A program made the position numbers and the translations under genes. Source: Candidatus Doudnabacteria bacterium (GTDB lineage Bacteria; Patescibacteriota; Doudnabacteria; UBA920). From it: a stretch of 32,008 bases of DNA. The stretch lies in the NCBI GenBank assembly GCA_016218585.1, contig JACRDK010000002.1:1-32008 (forward strand). Direction: 5' to 3'. A model generated the notes under the pieces. It searched no databases and was not told the origin of the DNA. It saw only the letters and a list, made by a program, of their open reading frames with translations. This document shows positions 24,269 to 30,504 of this stretch, piece after piece. How positions within the stretch are numbered: position 1 is the first letter of the stretch; each line of letters begins with the position of its first letter.

Positions 24269-25063
24269 ATGGGTGTTGCTGCGATTATCCCGGCTGCCGG
24301 CTGGGGATTTTTCGTCCCAGGCTTTCCTAAAGTCCTGGAGCAAATTGGTGGCCAGACGATTCTGGAGACTGTGCTGAAAACCGTTTTTGCCAGCGGCGTG
24401 GTAGATGAAGTTGTGGTGGTGGTAAACCCCAACAACTATGGCCCGCAAATAGAGAAAGTCTGTGACGGGCTGCCTGTACAAATTGCCTATCAGCAGGAGC
24501 GGACTGGCGCGGCCGGTGCGGTTGCCGTAGCTCTTCCTCTGGTCAAACACTGCGAACACATTCTGGTGACTTATGCCGATATGCCGCTTTGGCGGACGAA
24601 CACCATGCGCGAGCTGGTGATTAGACATATCGGTGATGGCGCCACCGTGAGCATGGTAACGGTTGCTCTTAACGGCACTCGTCGACTGGAACGTTATGGT
24701 AGGGTGATTTTTGACGAACAGGGTGTTCCGTTGGCGGTGTTTGAGCCGGACGAACTTGTTTCGGTTAACCCCGAATTACTCGAACGGGCAAAAACGGTCA
24801 ATCCATCTTTGTATGCTTTTGACAGGGATTGGTTGGAGAGGTATATCCCGGAAATAGAGCCCGTTTCCAAAGACGGGTACACTGCGGAGCGTCATTTGCC
24901 AAAGCTCATTCCGATGGCATATCAACAGGGGCGGTTAATGTCCACTTTGTTGATCAAAGACGAAACAGAAGCCCTTGGGGTGAATACGTACCCGGAGCTG
25001 GTCCAGGCTCGAGAGATTTTGGCGCAACGCCAAGAGAATAATCACGACGGAGGGAGGCCGTGA
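24269..25063 (+). CDS. GlmU-like nucleotidyltransferase with altered signature loop
   Basis: 264 residues, Rossmann-like NTP-transferase fold over the whole length. Lys21 and the following VLEQIGGQTILETVL fit sugar-1-phosphate uridylyltransferases. YADMPLW is the metal-binding Asp segment, RTGAAGAV replaces the usual GTA(H/G)A motif, and ERYGRVI and VNPSLYAFDRDWLERYIP match the GlmU N-domain. The nucleotide-binding loop is not normal: where families have GxGTRM it reads G-W-G-F-F-V (residues 11-16), so the Thr and the catalytic Arg are Phe. It may be a binding or regulatory paralogue, or use another substrate. AGGGGGA about 8 nt upstream is a good ribosome site. The stop codon sits in the loop of a 14-bp hairpin. 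The next gene is yvcK-like, whose B. subtilis relative binds UDP-GlcNAc. Confidence 0.8.
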   Translation: MGVAAIIPAAGWGFFVPGFPKVLEQIGGQTILETVLKTVFASGVVDEVVVVVNPNNYGPQIEKVCDGLPVQIAYQQERTGAAGAVAVALPLVKHCEHILVTYADMPLWRTNTMRELVIRHIGDGATVSMVTVALNGTRRLERYGRVIFDEQGVPLAVFEPDELVSVNPELLERAKTVNPSLYAFDRDWLERYIPEIEPVSKDGYTAERHLPKLIPMAYQQGRLMSTLLIKDETEALGVNTYPELVQAREILAQRQENNHDGGRP

Positions 25064-25079
25064 TCCACGGCCTTCCTCC
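25049..25079 (+). terminator. 14-bp hairpin enclosing the stop codon
   Basis: Arms 25049-25062 and 25066-25079 pair with one wobble; the TGA stop codon (25061-25063) lies at the apex. No T-run follows. Could be a 3'-end stabiliser. Confidence 0.6.
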
Positions 25080-25136
25080 CACAACCCTTTATAAGAATTA
25101 ATTAATTTGTTTTTTCTACAAAGAACCAATTAACCA

Positions 25137-26180
25137 ATGCTTATAAAATCTAAAAATAAAAAAATTGTAATTATTGGCGGCGGGGTGGGGGCAGCCACGG
25201 TCACAAAGAGCTTAAAAGATTTACCAATTAAGCTTACAACTATTGTCAGCAGTTTTGACGATGGCGGCAGCACGGGTATGATTCGCCGCGACTATGGCGG
25301 TTGGGCCGTGGGGGATTTTAGAAACTGTCTGCTGGCCGCTTCTGAAGCGTCGGACGAACTTAAGCAAAGTTTGAACCATAGATTTGGCCCGGGGCAGCTT
25401 TACGGAGCTCAAGCCGGGAATTTGCTGGTAAAGGCTGTTTTAAATACGCATAAACCATTTACAAAAGCTAACAGGCTGCTCCACGAACATTTTAAAGTTA
25501 ATCATATGGTTCTGCCAATTTCCGTGGCTGACAGCAAAATAAAAGCCCAGCTGGCCAATGGAAATTTTTTGGAAGGCCAAAACCAAGTTGCAAATTATTT
25601 GAGCTTTGATGCCGCGCCAATAAAATCCATTGAGTTAACTAAACCGGCAAAGATTTTGCCGCAAGCAGCCCGCGCTATTGCCGAAGCAGATATAATAATT
25701 TTTGGCCCGGGGCATTTTTTTACCAGCCTGCTGCCGCATTTAGCCGTTTCGGGGTTTGCCGATGCCTGGCGGAAAACCAAAGCAAAAAAAATTTTATTGT
25801 TAAATTTACTTGCCCATCGCGGCCAGGACAGTTATTATACTTTGGCGGATTATTTAAAGTGGTTTGCCAAAGAGCTTGGCGGCCGCCCGTTTGACATAAT
25901 TATTTCCGGGCTGCCCCCGGCAAAAAAAATATTAAAAATAGTTAGCGATCGCTTTGTGCCGGTACAAATAACGGAAAAGGATTTGGAATTTTTAAGCAAA
26001 GAAAATATAAGCCACTTGCGGGCAAACCTGGCCGGCACAAATTTGAGAAACCAGTCGGCAAATGATACAATTCAACGAGCTCCCGTAAGACATGACGAAG
26101 CCAGGCTTAAAGCGTTTTTAACAAAAATAATAGAAGATGCCAATATACTAATCAAGACGAATGAAACTAACCATAACTAA
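25137..26180 (+). CDS. yvcK: YvcK/CofD-like protein (UPF0052)
   Basis: 347 residues. The N-terminus IVIIGGGVGAATVTKSLKDL is the Rossmann-type glycine motif, followed by VSSFDDGGSTGMIRRDYGGW and AVGDFRNCLLAASE, the DDGGSTG and GD-RN signatures of YvcK/CofD. The GPGHFFTSLLPHLAVSGF motif lies about residue 197. CofD transfers phospholactate in F420 synthesis; the YvcK branch instead binds UDP-GlcNAc and is needed for normal wall growth and gluconeogenic growth. With no F420 genes nearby and GlmU-like genes on both sides, YvcK function is the better call. Confidence 0.88.
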   Translation: MLIKSKNKKIVIIGGGVGAATVTKSLKDLPIKLTTIVSSFDDGGSTGMIRRDYGGWAVGDFRNCLLAASEASDELKQSLNHRFGPGQLYGAQAGNLLVKAVLNTHKPFTKANRLLHEHFKVNHMVLPISVADSKIKAQLANGNFLEGQNQVANYLSFDAAPIKSIELTKPAKILPQAARAIAEADIIIFGPGHFFTSLLPHLAVSGFADAWRKTKAKKILLLNLLAHRGQDSYYTLADYLKWFAKELGGRPFDIIISGLPPAKKILKIVSDRFVPVQITEKDLEFLSKENISHLRANLAGTNLRNQSANDTIQRAPVRHDEARLKAFLTKIIEDANILIKTNETNHN

Positions 26181-26240
26181 TGTCTTTATTTCGTTAACAT
26201 TAGTAAATTTGTATATTAGTATTGTGTATTAGCAAACTTT

Positions 26241-26999
26241 ATGAGAAATCAATTTGTAATTTTAGCTGCGGGTAAAGGCACTCGCATGAATAATGAACAG
26301 GTCCCCAAGGTTTTGACTATGTTAAAGGCCAAGCCGTTAATTTTATATTTATTAGAGGAGATTGAAAAAGTTGGCCAGTTAATCAAGCCGGTGGTTGTGG
26401 TGGGATATATGCATAAGCAAGTGGAAGCGGTGCTGGGCGACGGTTTTTTGTATGCTTTGCAGGAACAGCAGTTGGGTACTGCCCACGCAGTTTTAGCAGC
26501 CAGAAAAAAAGTTAAAGCGGAAAACATTCTGGTGCTCTATGGAGACATGCCGTTTATTCAGGCCGACAGCCTTAAAGAATTAATAAATATGCATTTTAAG
26601 ACCGGCTCTAAAATTTCCATGCTTACCGCTCAGGTGGAAAGCTATGGCGGTATTTATGAAAGTTTGGAGCATTACGGCAGAATAATTCGCGAACCGATTG
26701 AGCATAACATTGTAGGAATTGTTGAATTTAAAGATGCCAGCCCCGAGCAAAGGCAGATTAAGGAAGTTAACCCCGGCATTTATATGTTTAACGCCGGCTG
26801 GTTATGGAATAATTTAGACAAAATCCAAAACCATAACGCTCAAGCGGAATATTATTTAACAGATATAGCAAAAGTAGCTATTGAGCAGGGAGAAAAAATT
26901 CACTCTTTAATGATAAATCCAAAAGAAGTGCTTGGCGTAAACAGCAGGCAGGACTTGGCGGTAGCGGAAGAGGTGCTGGCAGAAAATATATCAGGTTAG
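26241..26999 (+). CDS. GlmU-type uridylyltransferase domain (N-acetylglucosamine-1-phosphate)
   Basis: 252 residues, N-terminal domain of GlmU only; the left-handed beta-helix acetyltransferase domain is absent. Signature FVILAAGKGTRMNNEQVPKV is complete (GxGTRM with Arg15 and Lys23). GTAHAV and YGDMPF give the nucleotide and metal sites; EYYLTDIAKVAIEQGEKI is the usual GlmU end of the domain. It makes UDP-GlcNAc from UTP and GlcNAc-1-P, though a related sugar is possible. This is the canonical counterpart to the altered copy at 24269, with yvcK between them. GTATATTAGTATT (26211-26223) in its upstream region is repeated at 29124-29136 ahead of the endoQ-like gene. Confidence 0.88.
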   Translation: MRNQFVILAAGKGTRMNNEQVPKVLTMLKAKPLILYLLEEIEKVGQLIKPVVVVGYMHKQVEAVLGDGFLYALQEQQLGTAHAVLAARKKVKAENILVLYGDMPFIQADSLKELINMHFKTGSKISMLTAQVESYGGIYESLEHYGRIIREPIEHNIVGIVEFKDASPEQRQIKEVNPGIYMFNAGWLWNNLDKIQNHNAQAEYYLTDIAKVAIEQGEKIHSLMINPKEVLGVNSRQDLAVAEEVLAENISG

Positions 27000-27001
27000 T
27001 T

Positions 27002-27041
27002 CTTTGTACAAATTCAGACGATCGTCAAAATTTGTACAAAG
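27002..27041 (+). repeat. 13-bp inverted repeat after the GlmU-type gene
   Basis: Perfect arms 27002-27014 and 27029-27041 around a spacer that contains the palindrome GACGATCGTC. No T-run follows; the real terminator is at 27062-27092. It may be an operator-like or 3'-end structure. Confidence 0.7.
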
Positions 27042-27061
27042 TAGGAATTATAAAAAATGAG

Positions 27062-27092
27062 AAGACCCCGGGCAAGTGCGCGGGGTCTTTTT
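27062..27092. terminator. Terminator between GlmU-type gene and minus-strand small gene
   Basis: Stem 27062-27070 with 27081-27089 (AAGACCCCG/CGGGGTCTT) ending in T5 on the plus strand. On the minus strand a T-rich stretch follows a few bases later, so it may act both ways. Confidence 0.85.
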
Positions 27093-27114
27093 GCGTACGA
27101 CGTCGCGGTGGCCG

Positions 27115-27294
27115 CTAGTAGGAGAGGGGGTAAATCTGGTCGTAATCACCAGGGTCGGGTGGGGCGGTGTGCGGGTTGAAGCGGGGGACGTCGTTGTTGG
27201 GTTCTCCTCCTTGGAGAGTGGCGGCGGGGGTTTCTGTTTGAGGAACAGTGATTGTTCCTCGATAATCTTCGTGGGTAGGGGAATTGCCGTTCAT
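27115..27294 (-). CDS. Small Pro-rich acidic protein
   Basis: 59 residues, ATG at 27294 to TAG at 27115. The sequence is hydrophilic, Pro-, Asn- and Asp-rich (for example RGTITVPQTETPAATLQGG and HTAPPDPGDYDQIYPLSY), with no helix-forming or membrane segment, so it is likely disordered. It explains the G-rich plus strand here, which is otherwise odd. The opposite frame (27076-27354) reads like antisense. There is no Shine-Dalgarno sequence, as is common here; a terminator lies beyond its stop codon. Family not recognised; it might be secreted or an assembly factor, but there is no signal peptide. Confidence 0.55.
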   Translation of the reverse strand: MNGNSPTHEDYRGTITVPQTETPAATLQGGEPNNDVPRFNPHTAPPDPGDYDQIYPLSY

Positions 27295-27338
27295 AAATTA
27301 ATTATGAAAAATAATAATCAAGCTTACAAATTAAAGTA

Positions 27339-27347
27339 TGATATAAT
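27339..27347 (+). promoter_or_regulatory. Extended -10 promoter of the RHH-nucleotidyltransferase gene
   Basis: TGATATAAT fits TG-N-TATAAT. Expected start near 27354, giving a leader of about 40 nt before ATG 27393. No good -35 is seen. Confidence 0.6.
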
Positions 27348-27392
27348 AAGATAAAGTATGTTGATAGTATCAAAAATTAAGAATTTTGGGTT

Positions 27393-28235
27393 ATGGCAAG
27401 GGAGCGAATAACAATCACTTTAAAAAAAGAACTCATTAAAGCCTTAGACGCTAGCATAGACGGACAAACAATTCGCAACCGCAGCCACGCTGTGGAAGTG
27501 GTGTTGTCCAAAACACTGCTAAAGAAACCGACTAAAGCTTTAATTTTAGCCGGAGGCAAAGAAATCCGCCTGCCGCAGCTGGGACGGGATGTTCCTAAGA
27601 CAATGCTGCCGGTGCAGGGCCGGCCTATTTTAGAACATATTTTACTGCGCTTAAAAGCAGCGGGGATAGAAGAAATAATTTTATCTATTGGCCAGGGCGG
27701 CCAAAAAATCCGCGACTATTTTAGAAACGGTTCGCGTTTTGGAGTTAACATTAGTTATTTAGAACAGGATCAAATAAAAAAAGGAACCGCCCAGCCTATA
27801 AAGCAGGCGCAAGGGCAGTTAATGGACGCGCCATTTGTTTTGGTTTACGGAGATGTCTTGGCGGACATTGATTTTGCCGATTTTTTAAATTTTCACGAGA
27901 ATCAAAAAAGCCTGGTGGCGACCATGGCTTTGGCATCGGCGGAAAAGGTTAGTATGTGGGGAGCGGTTAGATTAATAGGCAGCAAAGTGGTGGAATTTCA
28001 TGAAAAGCCAAAAAATCCCAGCATGCAATCCCATTTGGTGAATGCCGGGATGTATATTTTAAGCCCTAAAATTTTTGATTATTTGTCCGCCGACATGGCT
28101 AAGCTGGAAAGCGATTTGCTTCCCCGTCTGGCCGAAGAAAGCCGCCTTGGCGGTTATAATTTTGGCGGAAGCTGGTTTGATGTTTCTACCTCGCAAGTTT
28201 ACGAGGCTGTGTTAAAAGAATGGCGCGGGCTGTAG
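27393..28235 (+). CDS. Ribbon-helix-helix / sugar nucleotidyltransferase fusion
   Basis: 280 residues. Residues 3-43 form a CopG/Arc-type ribbon-helix-helix: ERITITLKKELIKALDASI then IRNRSHAVEVVLSKTL. From residue 47 a complete NTP-transferase domain follows. Its signature is LAGGKEIRL (52-60): the usual GxGTRL has Glu-Ile for Gly-Thr, while Arg59 and Lys69 (in VPKTMLPVQGRPILEHIL) remain. YGDVLADIDF is the metal site, HEKPKNP and NAGMYILSP are usual in glucose-1-phosphate nucleotidyltransferases. A DNA-binding domain on a sugar-nucleotide enzyme suggests an enzyme that also regulates its own or nearby genes. It ends 7 nt from the convergent phosphatase gene. Confidence 0.85.
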   Translation: MARERITITLKKELIKALDASIDGQTIRNRSHAVEVVLSKTLLKKPTKALILAGGKEIRLPQLGRDVPKTMLPVQGRPILEHILLRLKAAGIEEIILSIGQGGQKIRDYFRNGSRFGVNISYLEQDQIKKGTAQPIKQAQGQLMDAPFVLVYGDVLADIDFADFLNFHENQKSLVATMALASAEKVSMWGAVRLIGSKVVEFHEKPKNPSMQSHLVNAGMYILSPKIFDYLSADMAKLESDLLPRLAEESRLGGYNFGGSWFDVSTSQVYEAVLKEWRGL

Positions 28236-28242
28236 TAGATTT

Positions 28243-29016
28243 TTAGAGTTGCTTGGTGTACTTGATTAATTCATTGTGAATTTTTCCAGCCGTAACCAGA
28301 ACGGATTGGGAATGAAGGCTCAAAGGTTTGCCGTCTATTTCAGTAATTTTTCCGCCCGCTTCCCGGACAATGCAGGCTGCGGCGCCAATGTCCCAAATAT
28401 TTACTTCGTTGGTTGTAAAAAATCCCAAGTTGCCGCTGGCTACCAAGCAGGCCTGCCAGGTGGAAGTGGCATAAACTCTTACTTTCCGGCAGACACGAAC
28501 CAATTTAGAAAAGATTTTTATTCCCCCTTCCGGGTAGAGCCAGCCAATGGCGCCAATAGCTTCATTTAACTTGCTAATTTTTGGGCAGGTTATTTTTTTG
28601 CCGTTTAGGTAAGCACCTTTGCCGCGCTCGGCTATATACATCATTTCCGAAATTGGATTATAAACTACGCCCATAAGCGGTCCATGCTTGTCCCAAAGGC
28701 CAATGGAAATGCAGCAGAAAGGCACGCCATTTATAAAATTGGTGGTGCCGTCTATTGGATCTAGAATCCAAAAATAATCGGTATGGTTTTCCGGCGCGCG
28801 GGAAAACTCTTCGCCAATAATTTTATGTTTGGGAAAATTTTTGGCAATGGCTTTTCTAATGTTTGTTTCAATTTGCAAGTCTATTTCGGTAACAAAGTTT
28901 CGGGGATCGTTGTTTTTTATTTTAACGCTTCCCGGATGGCCAAAATTCTTTTTAAAAAGTTTGCCGTTTTTTTTAGCTTGTAAAATAGCCAAGCGCAAGT
29001 AAGGAGATGTAATCAT
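28243..29016 (-). CDS. suhB: Inositol-monophosphatase-family phosphatase
   Basis: 257 residues. Metal-dependent sugar phosphatase with all three metal motifs: GEE (68-70), DPIDGTTNF (86-94) and WDIGAAACIVREAGG near residue 205. Full length for the family and no key residue is missing. The family includes inositol-1-phosphatase, fructose-1,6-bisphosphatase and PAP phosphatase; the substrate is not decided. TATAAT on the minus strand (29026-29031) ends only 9 nt before ATG, so the mRNA should be nearly leaderless. Divergent from the endoQ-like gene and convergent with the nucleotidyltransferase fusion. Confidence 0.9.
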   Translation of the reverse strand: MITSPYLRLAILQAKKNGKLFKKNFGHPGSVKIKNNDPRNFVTEIDLQIETNIRKAIAKNFPKHKIIGEEFSRAPENHTDYFWILDPIDGTTNFINGVPFCCISIGLWDKHGPLMGVVYNPISEMMYIAERGKGAYLNGKKITCPKISKLNEAIGAIGWLYPEGGIKIFSKLVRVCRKVRVYATSTWQACLVASGNLGFFTTNEVNIWDIGAAACIVREAGGKITEIDGKPLSLHSQSVLVTAGKIHNELIKYTKQL

Positions 29017-29040
29017 ATATGCAAATTATACAGGAAAAAA

Positions 29041-29049
29041 TGCTATAAT
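29041..29049 (+). promoter_or_regulatory. Extended -10 promoter of the EndoQ gene
   Basis: TGCTATAAT fits TG-N-TATAAT. The expected start (about 29056) coincides with the left arm of the inverted repeat, so the whole leader would be enclosed in a hairpin. Confidence 0.65.
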
Positions 29050-29055
29050 AACAGT

Positions 29056-29156
29056 ACTTTTACTAAATACGGATTGGTACCAATATACTAATAGGCAGAT
29101 AATTCTTACTAAATTTAGTATTGGTATATTAGTATTAATTAGTATTTAGTAAAAGT
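29056..29156 (+). repeat. Inverted repeat enclosing the EndoQ leader
   Basis: Perfect 15-bp arms 29056-29070 and 29142-29156; the right arm ends one base before ATG 29158. Inside are three TAGTATT heptamers (29116-29122, 29130-29136, 29140-29146) and further short repeats. The fold would place the start codon beside a long stem. Confidence 0.85.
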
Positions 29157-29157
29157 T

Positions 29158-30450
29158 ATGCGTATTATTGCCGATTTACAAATTCATTCTAAATATAGCA
29201 GAGCCTGCAGCCAGGATTTAAATCCAAAAAATATTGGCGCTTGGGCGGATAAAAAAGGCATTGCCGTAGTTGGCACCGGTGATTTTACGCACCCCAAATG
29301 GCTTATGGAGCTAAAAGAAAATTTAGTGGAAACCAAGCCGGGGCTTTACCAGCTAAAAGACAAGTCCGCCAAAGCGTATTTTATGCTGACATCGGAAGTC
29401 TCCAGCATTTACAAACAGGGAGACAAGGTTAGGCGCATTCACAATATGATTTGGGCGCCAAATTTTTCCGTGGTAGACGCGATTATTTCCGGTTTGGAAA
29501 AAGTTGGGGCAAACTTAAAATCCGACGGTCGTCCGATTATGGGCGTGCATTGCGACAGCCTGGTTAAAATTGTTAAAGCCGCCGATGAGCAGGCGGAAGT
29601 CATTCCGGCGCATGCCTGGACGCCGCACTTTGGTTTGTTTGGCTCGCTGTCGGGATTTAATAGCGTAGAGGAAGCCTTTGGCGACCAGTCTAAATATATT
29701 CGCGCCATTGAGACCGGGCTTTCCAGCGACCCAAAAATGAACTGGCAAATTTCCGGCTTAGATAAATACGCGCTTACTTCCAATTCCGACGCGCATTCGT
29801 TGCGCAAGATTGGGCGCGAGGCTAATGTTTTTGAAATTCCGGAAGATAAATTATCTTACGGGGAAATAATTCGCGTACTTTATGGAAAAAATCCAAAAGA
29901 ATTTTTATACACCATTGAATTTTTTCCGGAAGAGGGCAAGTATCATTTAGACGGACACAGGGACTGCAAATTTTCCTGCGAGCCTGCCAAAACCAAAAAG
30001 TTAAAAGGCCTCTGCCCGGTTTGCGGAAAAAAGTTGTTGGTGGGCGTGCTGTCGCGGGTGGAAGATTTGGCTGACAGGGAATACGGGTTTACTCCCCAGC
30101 GCGTTATTCCATTTAAGAGTTTAATTCCTTTGGAAGAAATTATTGCCGAAACCTACGGAGTTGGAACGCAAAGCAAGAAAGTTGTTGGGATGTATAATCA
30201 AATGACCAATTTCAAATTTCAAATTTTAAATGAAGGACCAGTTACAGAATTTCAAATACTTCTTGACTTATCACGGGAAGAAATCGGCAAATTAGGAAAC
30301 ATAGAAATTGCAGAGGCTGTAATGCGCGTAAGAGAAGGGCGAGTTAGGGTAGAAGGCGGTTACGACGGCGTGTTCGGCAAAATCCATATTTTTGACCAGC
30401 AGGAACGCGATAAAGTTTTAAAAAAACCAAAACAGGTAAGTTTGTTTTAA
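29158..30450 (+). CDS. Endonuclease Q-like PHP-domain nuclease
   Basis: 430 residues, similar in length to archaeal EndoQ. It nicks DNA 5' of deaminated or damaged bases such as uracil and hypoxanthine in known members. PHP metal motifs: DLQIHSKYSRA (6-16), GTGDFTHP, HNMIWAP, PAHAWTPHFG, and NSDAHS. A Cys4 zinc element (CKFSC, then CPVC) follows at about residues 276-295, and a C-terminal helical part includes FTPQRVIPFKSLIPLEEII. The coding region contains TTTCAAA repeats (30210-30230) that read NFKFQILN. Under control of an extended -10 promoter with a hairpin leader. Confidence 0.92.
   Translation: MRIIADLQIHSKYSRACSQDLNPKNIGAWADKKGIAVVGTGDFTHPKWLMELKENLVETKPGLYQLKDKSAKAYFMLTSEVSSIYKQGDKVRRIHNMIWAPNFSVVDAIISGLEKVGANLKSDGRPIMGVHCDSLVKIVKAADEQAEVIPAHAWTPHFGLFGSLSGFNSVEEAFGDQSKYIRAIETGLSSDPKMNWQISGLDKYALTSNSDAHSLRKIGREANVFEIPEDKLSYGEIIRVLYGKNPKEFLYTIEFFPEEGKYHLDGHRDCKFSCEPAKTKKLKGLCPVCGKKLLVGVLSRVEDLADREYGFTPQRVIPFKSLIPLEEIIAETYGVGTQSKKVVGMYNQMTNFKFQILNEGPVTEFQILLDLSREEIGKLGNIEIAEAVMRVREGRVRVEGGYDGVFGKIHIFDQQERDKVLKKPKQVSLF
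30210..30230 (+). repeat. TTTCAAA heptamers in the EndoQ gene
   Basis: Two perfect TTTCAAA units and one TTTTAAA, 21 nt, so the insertion keeps the frame (seven codons). It encodes FKFQIL in a region that looks like an insertion in the C-terminal part. Confidence 0.85.
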
Positions 30451-30469
30451 TGCTAAAAACAGGCGAAAT

Positions 30470-30498
30470 TTGTTTAAACCAGAGAAAAAAGATATAAT
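30470..30498 (+). promoter_or_regulatory. pyk promoter, probably leaderless
   Basis: TTGTTT (30470-30475), 17-bp spacer, TATAAT (30493-30498). ATG 30505 begins 6 nt after the -10, so transcription should start at or next to the start codon. Confidence 0.75.
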
Positions 30499-30504
30499 TA
30501 CTGT

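Noticed and set aside
27076-27354. Plus-strand frame of 92 codons
   Set aside because: It reads through the terminator at 27062-27092 and is antisense to the better Pro-rich minus-strand frame.
27393-27521. RHH part as a separate antitoxin gene
   Set aside because: No stop codon or start separates it from the nucleotidyltransferase, and no toxin gene is next to it.
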